DNA from: JARRKU01 sp050288425
Lineage (GTDB): Bacteria; Desulfobacterota; Desulfobacteria; Desulfobacterales; Desulfosarcinaceae
Reading direction: 5' to 3'
DNA length: 43,206 bases
Assembly (NCBI GenBank): GCA_050288425.1
Contig: JBNKDU010000040.1
Location: forward strand, 1 to 43,206
The translations under genes and the position numbers were made by a program. Positions 32,262 to 41,049 of this stretch are shown in pieces (position 1 is the stretch's first letter; each line of letters opens with the position of its first letter). Below the pieces are notes generated by a model. It had not been told where the DNA came from, did not search any database, and saw nothing but the letters and a program-made list of their open reading frames with translations.

Positions 32262-34454
32262 ATGAAAAAGGACCTGACCCGATATCCCGGAAAGGGACAT
32301 GCGCTCTCCACCATGCTGGGGCGGCTGGATATCGCGGTGCCGGTGAAGAAGCTGGTGCATCTTTTCGGCGGCCATACCGGCGCCATCACCTGCCTTGCCG
32401 TAGATCCCGGAGGAAACCGGATCGTCACCGGCAGCATCGATCGGACGGCCGTCATCTGGGACCTGAAGGGAATGGCCCCGCTGGCGACCCTGGTGGGACA
32501 CCGCGCCGAGGTGAAAGCCGTGGCCTTCAGCCCCGACGGGAGCCTTGTGGCCACCGGTGGGGGAGACAGTGACGTGATCCTGTGGAACGCCGCCACCCAT
32601 GAAAAGCTGGCGGTGCTCCGGGGGCACACCTCCGGGATCCGTTCGCTGGCCTTCCGTCCGGACGGACGATACCTTGCCAGCGGGAGCAATTGCCGCAGAA
32701 TTATCCTCTGGGACGTTGCCTCCCGTTCCGCGGCGCGTTCGTTCAAGACCGGGTCCTCCCCCGTGGCGGTGGCCTTTCGTCCGGACGGCGAACGCCTGGC
32801 CGTCGGAGAATGGGACGGAAGCGTCCGGTTGCTGGAGATTCCCGATGGAAGGCGGATGCTGGACCTGGGGAGACACGGAAAAGACGTCAGGGCCATGGCG
32901 TTCTCACCCGATGGCGGGATGCTGGCCACGGGAAGCGCAGACACGACCATTGCCATCTGGGACGCGGTTCGAGGCACGAAGCAAAGGACGCTTCAAGGGC
33001 ACTCCTCTGCCGTCACCTGCCTCGACCTCAGTACCGACGGTGGCATTCTTCTGAGCGGTGGCGCCGATGGGACGCTCCATATCTTCGATGTCAAAACCGG
33101 TGGAATCCGCTCCTCCCATATCGCCCACCGGGGGGAGGTGAGGGGGGGTGCCTTCGTTTCCGGCTCTCACCGCTATCTCACCGTGGGAAGTGATGGCGGC
33201 GTCTTCATGTGGAACGCCTCCGATCATACCCGGGCCGGCGAGTTTTCCGGTCATACGGCTTCAGTGGGATCGACGGCCGTTGCCGCGAACCGGGTACTGA
33301 CCCTTTCCGGAGGCAGCGCCGTCGTCTGGAAAATGGATAACGGCGCCCGGGAATATGATTGGCCGGGAGGGCGTTGCAAGGCAACGGCCATTGCCCTCAG
33401 CGCCGATGGACGGTGCGCGGCGGTCGGATGCGAAGACGGAAGCGTAACGGTTACCGACCTCGAGAGCGGAAGAAAAATCGGACCCTTGGAAGGGCACGAC
33501 CTGGAAGTCACCGCCCTGGCCTTCAGCCGCGACGGAAAGATGCTGGCCAGCGGCGGGCTCGACAGCATGGTGTCGGTTCATGAATTGGAGAGGGGCACGA
33601 GGCTGAAAGCATTGACCGGGCACCGGTATTGGATCCGGACGGTGGCATTCAGTGCCGACGGGAAATGGCTCGCCACGGGAAGCACGGACAAATCGGCGAT
33701 CGTCTGGGACCCGAGCAGCGGCAGGAAGCTTTTTCATTTCAAGGCGCACCGGTTCCCCGTCTCCTCCATCGTGTTTCATCCGTCCGGCAGGTGGCTGGCC
33801 ACAGCCGGGTGTGACCGCAGGATCATCCTCTGGGATATGGAAACCGGCGGAAGGATCGTCGACCGCGAGCTCCATGGGGCCGACATTACTTCGATCGCCA
33901 CCTCTTCCGATGGAGAATTCCTCTTGACGGCCAGCGTCGACGGCACCGCAATCCTCTGGGAGGTGGCCAGCAGCGATGTTATCATGCGGTATGGCGGGGA
34001 TTGCGGCAGACTCTCGTCGGCCGCCTTCATCTGGGAAGAAAACATCATCCTGGCCGGGAGCAGCGACGGATCGGTATACTTCTGGGACCGGCGAACCGGC
34101 GAACTCCTCAGCCGGCTCCACTGTCTCGACAGAGGGTTCCTCTGGACGGCTCCGGCGGATGAGGCGGCCGCGTCCGGCTGGTTCTTCACCGACCGCACCG
34201 AGGTCATCCATACCGTCAAATGCAGAGAGGACGGTACCGAGCCGGAGGTGCTGCCGGCGGACCACCCCGAGCGATCGGTTCACCTGGAGCTGTACAACCG
34301 CAAGGAGATGGTCGTCGGAAAGCTGAACGATCCGGAAAGGTACCAGAGAGAAGTGGAACGGATCGTCGGCGGCGTCCAGGCGAGCTGGCTGGAGACTTTC
34401 GGACGAAGATGGAAGAACCGGCAGATCGGGCACGAGCAAGGGCAGAATAAATAG
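32262..34454 (+). CDS. WD40-repeat protein with 14 blades
   Basis: The protein has 730 residues from the ATG at 32262; upstream in-frame codons belong to the previous gene. Fourteen consecutive WD40 units fill about residues 28-630, each with a GH or AH start, a (S/P)DG turn and a WD/WE/WN end (examples GHTGAITCLAVDPGG and VIWDLKG; GHRYWIRTVAFSADG and AIVWDPSSG). The number fits two seven-bladed propellers in tandem. The last 90 residues are charged, with no catalytic motif visible. No protease, nuclease, NTPase or TIR domain is fused to it. It is encoded five bases after the J-like coiled-coil protein, which suggests a scaffold for a protein complex. Confidence 0.93.
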   Translation: MKKDLTRYPGKGHALSTMLGRLDIAVPVKKLVHLFGGHTGAITCLAVDPGGNRIVTGSIDRTAVIWDLKGMAPLATLVGHRAEVKAVAFSPDGSLVATGGGDSDVILWNAATHEKLAVLRGHTSGIRSLAFRPDGRYLASGSNCRRIILWDVASRSAARSFKTGSSPVAVAFRPDGERLAVGEWDGSVRLLEIPDGRRMLDLGRHGKDVRAMAFSPDGGMLATGSADTTIAIWDAVRGTKQRTLQGHSSAVTCLDLSTDGGILLSGGADGTLHIFDVKTGGIRSSHIAHRGEVRGGAFVSGSHRYLTVGSDGGVFMWNASDHTRAGEFSGHTASVGSTAVAANRVLTLSGGSAVVWKMDNGAREYDWPGGRCKATAIALSADGRCAAVGCEDGSVTVTDLESGRKIGPLEGHDLEVTALAFSRDGKMLASGGLDSMVSVHELERGTRLKALTGHRYWIRTVAFSADGKWLATGSTDKSAIVWDPSSGRKLFHFKAHRFPVSSIVFHPSGRWLATAGCDRRIILWDMETGGRIVDRELHGADITSIATSSDGEFLLTASVDGTAILWEVASSDVIMRYGGDCGRLSSAAFIWEENIILAGSSDGSVYFWDRRTGELLSRLHCLDRGFLWTAPADEAAASGWFFTDRTEVIHTVKCREDGTEPEVLPADHPERSVHLELYNRKEMVVGKLNDPERYQREVERIVGGVQASWLETFGRRWKNRQIGHEQGQNK

Positions 34455-34476
34455 AAATATGAATATATCCGGTTCG

Positions 34477-34543
34477 TTGACAATCCCGGCCCCCCCGATA
34501 TATGCTTAGACGTTTTGACATGGACCGGACAATATTGTAGGTT
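34477..34543 (+). promoter_or_regulatory. Two candidate promoters upstream of the binding-protein/TelA operon
   Basis: A first TTGACA (34477-34482) is followed after 16 bases by TATATG (34499-34504). A second TTGACA (34515-34520) is followed after 17 bases by TAGGTT (34538-34543). The perfect palindrome ACAATATTGT (34529-34538) lies in the second spacer and may be an operator. The first gene starts at 34656, leaving a leader of about 110 bases with a small TCCTGC/GCAGGA hairpin at 34595-34611. Confidence 0.4.
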
Positions 34544-34655
34544 GCCGGGATTCTTTGAGATTCAGATTAAATCGTACCCGACCGACGAAAGCCGTCCTGC
34601 GCGATGCAGGATCAGCTGGCCCAGGAAAAAATCAACGACATCCATGGAGGATTGC

Positions 34656-36365
34656 ATGAGACCCAATCGACTCGGATGGTTTTGGCGCTGTGCATTTGCC
34701 AGTTTTGTTTGCCTTCTCATGGTCTGGACACCGGCCGCCGCCCTGCAATCGCCGCCATTGACCAGCGAAATCCAGGCAACCATCGGAAATATCAAGAACA
34801 CGAAGTCCATTACCGTGCCATTGATCACCTGGGGCGGTGACATGGCCACCATTGTCGCCAACGGCAACCGTTCCGAGACGGCCGCCGGCAGTGTCTTCGC
34901 TCAGAAAGGACTCTCCCTGAAACTGGTGCGCCAGGACGATTTCAAGAAACAGGTGGAGGCCTATATGCGGGGCGAAACTCCCTTCCTGAGGGGTACCATG
35001 GGGATGATCAACCTGGCAGCCGAGGTGCTGGACAAGGATCCGCGCACCAAACCGGTGATTATTTACCAGATGACATGGAGCAGCGGCGGGGACTGCCTGG
35101 TGGTCAAACAGGGGATCCAATCGGCAAAAGATCTGAAGGGCAAAACCATCGCGGTCCAGGCGTATGGCCCGCACGTGGATTACCTTGCCAAAATTCTCAA
35201 GGATGCCGGCCTGTCCCTGCAGGACATCCAGATCCGTTGGACCAAAGACCTTACCGGCACAGCCGATTCGCCGGCCGAGACCCTATACAATCAGGATGTG
35301 GATGCCGCATTCGTGATTATTCCGGATGGACTGATGCTCACGTCCAACGGCACCGTGGGAACCGGCGCAGAGGGCTCCGTCCGGGGGGCCCGGATCATGC
35401 TTTCGACCAAAACGGCCAACCGCATCATCGCGGACGTTTACGCGGTTCGCAGCGACTTCCTGCAGTCCCATCGCAAGGAAGTCGAGAATTTCGTCCATGG
35501 TCTGCTGTTGGGGACCCAGGAGCTGAAAAGGCTGTTCGGCAACAAGGAGAAGTATCTGACCGAATACAAAGCGGCGCTGTCTGCATCGGCCACCCTTTTG
35601 CTCGACAGCGCCCAAGCCACGGCGGACGCCGAAGCCCTCTATGGCGACTGCGAATTCGTCGAATTTGCGGGCAATGTCAAATTTTTTGGAGATGAGAAAT
35701 GGCCGCGCGGGATGAATCGTCTGGTGGACGAGATTCAGTCCGCCTTCGTGACCATCGGGCTGCTGGGACGAAAATCGGCCTTGGACCAGGCCCGGTGGGA
35801 TTATGACGCCCTGCGGTCGGGATTGACCGGAATCGATGATGTGCAAGCCCCCCGATTCCGGAAGGACGTGGTGGCCCAGGTGGTCGCCCGCAAGCAGGCC
35901 CTGGGCACCCTCGGTGAGGGAGAACTGTTCAGCCTGGAGATTAATTTCAAGCCCAACCAGAAGGAGTTTTCCGAAGACCTGTATGCAGATGGATTCAAGC
36001 GCGTGGTAGAATTGGCCTCCACCTATGGCGGTGCGGTGATCACCATAGAAGGACACAGCGATCCGCACAAATACCTTCGTATGGAAAAAAAGGGGGCCAC
36101 TCCAATCGAATTGCAGCGCACCAAACAGGCGGCCAAAAATCTGAGCATGAACCGGGCCATCGCCGTTCGCAACAGCATCATTCAGTTTGCCAAGAAATCA
36201 GGCGTTCCCCTGGATCAGAGCCAGTTCACGGTAATCGGTCATGGCATTGCCCATCCCAAATACCCCCGGCCCAAAACCAAAGAACAATGGCTGAGCAATA
36301 TGCGGGTGGTGTTCCGGATCATCCAAATCGAAGCCGAAGATGACGTTTTTACTCCTATCGACTAA
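34656..36365 (+). CDS. Substrate-binding protein fused to OmpA-like peptidoglycan-binding domain (first copy)
   Basis: The protein has 569 residues from the ATG at 34656, five bases after GGAGG. A signal peptide ends near residue 30 (PAAA). Residues 45-380 form a NMT1/TauA-type periplasmic binding domain: ITWGGDMATIVANGN, DLKGKTIAVQAYGPHVDYLAKIL, YNQDVDAAFVIIPDG. The C-terminal 150 residues are OmpA-like: SLEINFKPNQKEF, ITIEGHSDP, MNRAIAVRNSIIQFA, FTVIGHG and NMRVVF, which would bind peptidoglycan. The solute receptor is thus tethered in the periplasm. A related fusion follows two genes later. The substrate is unknown; the fold is used for sulfonates, phosphonates, pyrimidines and related small molecules. 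Confidence 0.9.
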   Translation: MRPNRLGWFWRCAFASFVCLLMVWTPAAALQSPPLTSEIQATIGNIKNTKSITVPLITWGGDMATIVANGNRSETAAGSVFAQKGLSLKLVRQDDFKKQVEAYMRGETPFLRGTMGMINLAAEVLDKDPRTKPVIIYQMTWSSGGDCLVVKQGIQSAKDLKGKTIAVQAYGPHVDYLAKILKDAGLSLQDIQIRWTKDLTGTADSPAETLYNQDVDAAFVIIPDGLMLTSNGTVGTGAEGSVRGARIMLSTKTANRIIADVYAVRSDFLQSHRKEVENFVHGLLLGTQELKRLFGNKEKYLTEYKAALSASATLLLDSAQATADAEALYGDCEFVEFAGNVKFFGDEKWPRGMNRLVDEIQSAFVTIGLLGRKSALDQARWDYDALRSGLTGIDDVQAPRFRKDVVAQVVARKQALGTLGEGELFSLEINFKPNQKEFSEDLYADGFKRVVELASTYGGAVITIEGHSDPHKYLRMEKKGATPIELQRTKQAAKNLSMNRAIAVRNSIIQFAKKSGVPLDQSQFTVIGHGIAHPKYPRPKTKEQWLSNMRVVFRIIQIEAEDDVFTPID

Positions 36366-36378
36366 GTGGAGGACGACC

Positions 36379-37176
36379 ATGACGCTCAAGACATTGTTCA
36401 TCTCCATCGTGCTGCTGACCTTTATGTTCACCGGTTGCGGCGAAGACTCCCAACCGGTGAACAAATCCGCTTCCCCACCATCCGCTTCAGCGCCGGCCGC
36501 GCCGGCAAGTCCCCCGGTGCAGCCCAGTCCGGCCACGGCGGGCGGGAAATGGCCGTTCGTTCAAAGCGAAGCGCCGGCCGGGCTATTGGCGGAGAATCTC
36601 ATGGCCAGGAATTTTTTTCTGATTTTCGATGGTTCCGGCAGCATGCGGGAGAGCGAATGCGCCGGTTCCCGTCGAAAAATCGATATCGCCAAGGAGGCGG
36701 TGGTGGCATGGTCCAAAAGCGTGCCGTCGACCGCCAACCTGGGTTTATATGCATTCTACAACGAAGGCGTTTTGACTTTGCCCATCACCCCCGGCAACCG
36801 CGACGAGTTCATGCACACCATGGACAAGATCTATGCCGGAGGCAACACGCCGCTGGCCAAGGCCATGCAGTATGCGTATGAAGCCTTGACCGATCAGGGA
36901 AGACGCCAACTGGGTTACGGCGAGTACACCATCGTGGTGGTCACGGACGGCATCGCCAATTCCGCAGATGATCTGAGAAGGGTAGCCGATCAAATCCTGG
37001 CGGAAACGCCGATCACGATATACAGCATCGGTTTCTGCATCGGCACGCACCACTCCTTGAACCAACCCGGTCGCACCATATACAAATCAGCCGATAACCC
37101 CGAACAACTGGCAAAGGGATTGCGGGAAGTCCTGGCGGAATCGGAATCTTTCGATGAGGCGGAATTTTCAAAATAG
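36379..37176 (+). CDS. vWA-domain lipoprotein
   Basis: The protein has 265 residues from the ATG at 36379, five bases after GGAGG. The signal ends in lipobox FTGC (C20), giving a lipid-anchored periplasmic protein. A 35-residue Ser/Pro/Ala linker follows. The von Willebrand A domain (about 75-250) has an intact MIDAS: DGSGS, the Thr in GGNTPLAK and Asp in VVTDGIANS. Such domains bind a divalent metal and a carboxylate of a partner protein. Its placement between the two binding-protein/OmpA fusions and upstream of TelA suggests it assembles or gates a periplasmic complex. It is 14 bases from the previous stop and 50 from the next start, so it is co-transcribed. Confidence 0.92.
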   Translation: MTLKTLFISIVLLTFMFTGCGEDSQPVNKSASPPSASAPAAPASPPVQPSPATAGGKWPFVQSEAPAGLLAENLMARNFFLIFDGSGSMRESECAGSRRKIDIAKEAVVAWSKSVPSTANLGLYAFYNEGVLTLPITPGNRDEFMHTMDKIYAGGNTPLAKAMQYAYEALTDQGRRQLGYGEYTIVVVTDGIANSADDLRRVADQILAETPITIYSIGFCIGTHHSLNQPGRTIYKSADNPEQLAKGLREVLAESESFDEAEFSK

Positions 37177-37225
37177 GTTTTCGTCGCTTGCCGGATAGGG
37201 TAAATTTTTCCTGGGAGTATTGGCC

Positions 37226-38797
37226 ATGAATCGAAATGTCGTCGGCGCCGCGCTCATCGTCATCCTCGTGGTCCTCGGTGCCCTGGGGGTTAAATTTTTC
37301 CTGCCCTATTTTGAGAAGAGCCAGCAGCGCGCCACCACCGATGCCAGCAAAACCAAGGGCAAGATCGTGGTGGCGCTGGACAACTGGGTGGGTTACTTCA
37401 TCCTGCGCTCGCCGGAGATGGAAAATGCCATGCGGCGGGCAGGCTATATCCTGATCTGTGAAGACGATCAGGCCGACTATGGACGCCGCATGGACCGGCT
37501 CAAGGCGGGAGAAATCGACTTCGCCGTGGCCACGGTGGACTCGTTCATCCTGAACGGTTCCGCCCGGAACTATCCGGGCGCCATCATCATGGTGATCGAC
37601 GAATCCAAAGGCGGTGACGCCATCCTGGCCCGGAAAAAGAAAGTGCCGGGCCTGGATGCGATGAAAGGGCGCGACGATATTCGCGTCGCCTTTACCCCCA
37701 ACAGCCCCAGCCACCATCTGGCCAAAGCCGCCGCAGACCATTTCAGCGTCCCCGAATTGACGCCCCATGGAAAGCTGAGAATCGAAACCAACGGTTCCCA
37801 GAAGGCCATGGAGAAATTGCTGGCGGGCCAGACGGACGTGGCTATCTGCTGGGAGCCGGACGTTTCGAGGGCCCTGGCGGACAAGGGCATCGTCAAACTC
37901 CTGGGAACCGAGGACACCGAACGCCTCATCGTGGACATCCTGGTGGCCGGCCGCAAGACCCTGCAAAAAAAACCCGAAGTCGTCCAGCTTTTGATCAACA
38001 CTTACTTCCGGGTCCTCAAAAAATACCGGGAAAATACCGACCTGCTCACCGAAGAGGTAAAAAAAGAGACCGGTCTGTCGAAGACCGCCGTCGCCGCCAT
38101 GCTCAAAGGGGTTCAATGGGTCAATTTCGGCGAAAATTGCGAAAAATGGTTCGGCATTTCAGCGCCGGGCCAGTACGCGGACGAAGGCCTCGTGGAAACC
38201 ATCGCAGCCAGCGCCCAGATCCTGGTAAACGCGGGTGATTTCAGCACCTCGCCCATACCCGACGACGACCCGTATCGCCTGACCAGCAGTCGGTTTTTAG
38301 AGACCCTCTTCGCCAGGGGCCTCAGCGGTTCCTTTTCGACCCGCACGGGGCCCCCCGGAGGTGCCGGCGCCATCGATTCTCTGGAAACACCCTTTGCGCC
38401 TCTCGGCGAGAGCCAGTGGGACAAATTGAAAGAGGTGGGAACCCTGAAGGTGGAGCCCATCGTGTTTCAACAAGGGGCCACCGAGTTGGATCTGATCGCC
38501 AAGAAAGTCGTCGACCAGGTCGTGGAACGGCTCAAACACTATCCCAATTTTCGCATCGTGATCAAGGGGCATACCGACATCCGCGGCGACAGGCACCAGA
38601 ACGCCGCGCTGTCCAAGGAGCGCGCCGATGCGGTTGCCCGATATCTGCAGGTTGTCTATAATATCGATTCCAACCGATTGCGTGCGGTGGGACGCGGCGG
38701 CGACGAGCCGCTTCCGCAGTTACCCGGAGAAACGCGGCGAGCCTGGATGTACCGGTTGCCCAGGGTGGAACTGGTGCTTGTTCGGGAAGACTTCTAA
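37226..38797 (+). CDS. Membrane-anchored substrate-binding protein fused to OmpA-like domain (second copy)
   Basis: The protein has 523 residues from the ATG at 37226 after GGGAG (a TTG two codons earlier is possible). A single N-terminal helix (about 6-28) looks like an uncleaved anchor rather than a cleaved signal. The binding domain (about 45-330) has KIVVALDNWVGYFIL, MDRLKAGEIDFAVATVDSF and KLLAGQTDVAICWEPD. A linker leads to the OmpA-like domain (about 410-520) with IVFQQGATELD, VIKGHTDIRGD, ALSKERADAVARYL and RAVGRGGDEPL. Both ends tie it to the envelope: inner membrane and peptidoglycan. It differs clearly from the first copy and probably recognises another ligand or state. Confidence 0.9.
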   Translation: MNRNVVGAALIVILVVLGALGVKFFLPYFEKSQQRATTDASKTKGKIVVALDNWVGYFILRSPEMENAMRRAGYILICEDDQADYGRRMDRLKAGEIDFAVATVDSFILNGSARNYPGAIIMVIDESKGGDAILARKKKVPGLDAMKGRDDIRVAFTPNSPSHHLAKAAADHFSVPELTPHGKLRIETNGSQKAMEKLLAGQTDVAICWEPDVSRALADKGIVKLLGTEDTERLIVDILVAGRKTLQKKPEVVQLLINTYFRVLKKYRENTDLLTEEVKKETGLSKTAVAAMLKGVQWVNFGENCEKWFGISAPGQYADEGLVETIAASAQILVNAGDFSTSPIPDDDPYRLTSSRFLETLFARGLSGSFSTRTGPPGGAGAIDSLETPFAPLGESQWDKLKEVGTLKVEPIVFQQGATELDLIAKKVVDQVVERLKHYPNFRIVIKGHTDIRGDRHQNAALSKERADAVARYLQVVYNIDSNRLRAVGRGGDEPLPQLPGETRRAWMYRLPRVELVLVREDF

Positions 38798-38845
38798 CCC
38801 CAACGGGGATAACCACAGGCATCATCAGCAAGAGTTACAGGTACG

Positions 38846-39709
38846 ATGAGCAAATCCAGGAACGTAGAAGGGAACATGGCGCCACCTCGATCGGAGGAAT
38901 ATCTTCACGCGGCGATACAGAAGGCGGTGGTGCAGAGCGGGCTGAAGCACCCTGTCACCCTGTATCCCCTCGCGTTGGGAATCAGCGGCGGAATCGTGGG
39001 CATGCTTTTCAATCTGCCCGTACTTCTTGGAGTCGCGTTGGGTCTCGGACTGGTGGGCCCCGTCTGGGCCGTCCTGCAGATTTTCTTCCGGAACGAAGCC
39101 GTTGGCAGCCAATACCTGGCAAGGCTGCACGAAAAGCAGAAGCAATACGAAGTCTATTTGATCCGCCAGATCGAAGCGGGTTTGAAACAATGCGCCCGGA
39201 CTGCGGAACTCAAGGAGAAGGCGGGCACCGGCGTTCAACAGCTGAAGAATATTCAGGTCAAATTTGCCAACGTCAAGGAACTGCTGGGCATGAAACTGCG
39301 CACCAATGAAATCACCTATGGCCGGTTCCTGGGTGCCGCCGAACAGGTCTCGCTCAGCGTACTGGACAATTTGAATACGGTGGCCAGCCTTCTGAAAAGC
39401 GCCACCTCCATCGAGCCGAAGTACATTCAGGGAAGGCTCCAGGAGATAGATTCGAAAGAGGCGCTGACCCCGGAAGATGAAGATCAGCGCAAATCTTTGC
39501 AGGAGAGATTGGCCTTGTGGAGCGGCCAGCTCCGGAAGGTGGACCAACTCATGGCCAGGAATGAAGAGGCCATGACCGAGATGGAACGTATTTCCGCGGC
39601 GGTTGCACAGTGGCAGTCCGGTCGCAAATTCTCCGGAAGCGACCTTGAATCGGCCATCAAGCAATTGCACGCTTTGGCGCTGAATGCCCATGAATATGAA
39701 AAAATGTAA
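38846..39709 (+). CDS. XpaC-like membrane protein with long coiled coil
   Basis: The protein has 287 residues. Residues 35-85 form two closely spaced membrane helices (LGISGGIVGMLFNLPVLLGV and LGLGLVGPVWAVLQIFF). The remaining 200 residues are a predicted cytoplasmic helical bundle (RQIEAGLKQCARTAELKEKA; LQEIDSKEALTPEDEDQR; EEAMTEMERISAAVA). This topology and the position directly before a TelA gene match XpaC of Bacillus, which is linked to a TelA homologue (yaaN). XpaC was named for hydrolysis of an indolyl phosphate, but its physiological role is unsettled. The assignment here is from topology and neighbourhood, not a strong motif. The stop is 13 bases before the TelA start. Confidence 0.8.
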   Translation: MSKSRNVEGNMAPPRSEEYLHAAIQKAVVQSGLKHPVTLYPLALGISGGIVGMLFNLPVLLGVALGLGLVGPVWAVLQIFFRNEAVGSQYLARLHEKQKQYEVYLIRQIEAGLKQCARTAELKEKAGTGVQQLKNIQVKFANVKELLGMKLRTNEITYGRFLGAAEQVSLSVLDNLNTVASLLKSATSIEPKYIQGRLQEIDSKEALTPEDEDQRKSLQERLALWSGQLRKVDQLMARNEEAMTEMERISAAVAQWQSGRKFSGSDLESAIKQLHALALNAHEYEKM

Positions 39710-39722
39710 GGAGGTGTCCCGC

Positions 39723-40937
39723 ATGGCCCAAATTGAAACCCAGACGGCCCAGGCCCTGGTCCCGGCCGAGCCCGATATCGTTCGAAGTGAAGTCGGCCTG
39801 ATCGATCCGCAGTCCATTTCGACACCCGAAGCCCCGGATCCACAGCTGGACCAGCAGGCCACGACCTTCGTACAGGCTGTGTTGAAGATCAATCCAACCG
39901 ATTCCACCGGGCTGGATTCGCGGCAGCAAAACGTGGCCGCCGTCGAAACGCTGGGCAGCGGAAGCCAGAAGGAAGCGGCCCACCGCTCGGCCATGCTCAA
40001 GGAACCCATCCGCAAGCTTGCCGCCAGAGGGGAAGACGGAGGCGAAGTGGCCAACGCCCTGGTGAATTTGAAGGTGAAGGTGGAGGAACTGGATCCGGGC
40101 AATTTCGATTTCGAGGCGGGCTGGTTTTCACGCAGCCTCGGTTTCCTGCCGGGCATCGGTACTCCGCTGAAACGGTTCTTCACCCGGTTCGAATCCGCCC
40201 AGACGGTTATCGACGCGATCATCCGCGCCCTGGAAGAGGGTAAAAAAGTTCTCCAGCGCGACAACGTGACCTTGGCGCAGGATCAGAAGGCCATGCGCGA
40301 ACTGACCTTGCGTCTTCAGAAAACCATCGAATTGGGCATGCTGATCGATCAGAAGTTTTCCTATGCCCTGGAACGCGAAATCGGCCCGGAGGATCTGCGC
40401 AGGCGATTCATAGAAGACGAGATCCTCTTTCCCCTGCGGCAGCGCATCCAGGACCTGCAGCAACAACTGGCCGTCAACCAGCAAGGCGTTCTGGCCATCG
40501 AGATCATCATCCGCAACAACAAGGAGTTGATCAAAGGCGTGGATCGGGGTATCAACGTTACCGTGAATGCCTTGAACGTGGCGGTCACCGTGGCCCTGGC
40601 CCTGGCCAACCAGAAGATCGTCCTGGATAAGATCGATGCGGTCAACAAGACCACCAATCGACTCATCGCCCAGACCGCTTCCCAGTTGCGGACCCAGGGG
40701 GCTGAAATCCACAAGCAGGCCAGCAGCACCCAATTGGACATGGAGACGTTGAAAAAAGCCTTCGTCGATATCAACGCCGCCCTGGAAGACATCTCCTCAT
40801 TCCGCAAAAAGGCCTTGCCGCAGATGGCCGGCACGATCCTGGAGATGGATGCCCTGACAAAGGCCACGGATGAGGCCATTCAACGGATGGAAGAGGGGAC
40901 CAAGGCGGAACCCGTGGTTTCGCTGGATGTCGCCTGA
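39723..40937 (+). CDS. TelA/KlaA-family toxic-anion resistance protein
   Basis: The protein has 404 residues from the ATG at 39723, eight bases after a perfect AAGGAGGTG. The protein is almost wholly helical and soluble. Features of the TelA family (PF05816) include LKEPIRKLAARGEDGGEVANALVNLK, FFTRFESAQTVIDAIIRALEEGK, LRLQKTIELGMLIDQ, EDEILFPLRQRIQDLQQQLAV and NVTVNALNVAVTVALALANQK. Homologues are linked to tellurite and colicin resistance and to Ter-type stress systems, where they associate with vWA proteins. Both partners are present here. No TerD or TerC gene is seen. Its biochemical activity is unknown; a membrane-associated scaffold or stress effector is likely. Confidence 0.9.
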   Translation: MAQIETQTAQALVPAEPDIVRSEVGLIDPQSISTPEAPDPQLDQQATTFVQAVLKINPTDSTGLDSRQQNVAAVETLGSGSQKEAAHRSAMLKEPIRKLAARGEDGGEVANALVNLKVKVEELDPGNFDFEAGWFSRSLGFLPGIGTPLKRFFTRFESAQTVIDAIIRALEEGKKVLQRDNVTLAQDQKAMRELTLRLQKTIELGMLIDQKFSYALEREIGPEDLRRRFIEDEILFPLRQRIQDLQQQLAVNQQGVLAIEIIIRNNKELIKGVDRGINVTVNALNVAVTVALALANQKIVLDKIDAVNKTTNRLIAQTASQLRTQGAEIHKQASSTQLDMETLKKAFVDINAALEDISSFRKKALPQMAGTILEMDALTKATDEAIQRMEEGTKAEPVVSLDVA

Positions 40938-41049
40938 GTCGGTCTTATGACCCGATCGTCACATGCCAAGGTCCGGCCCATCTTCCTCGGCGACTAGGAA
41001 AATGGAGGAGAGGCAAGGACTCGGATCACAACGAGAAAGGGTGAACGTC

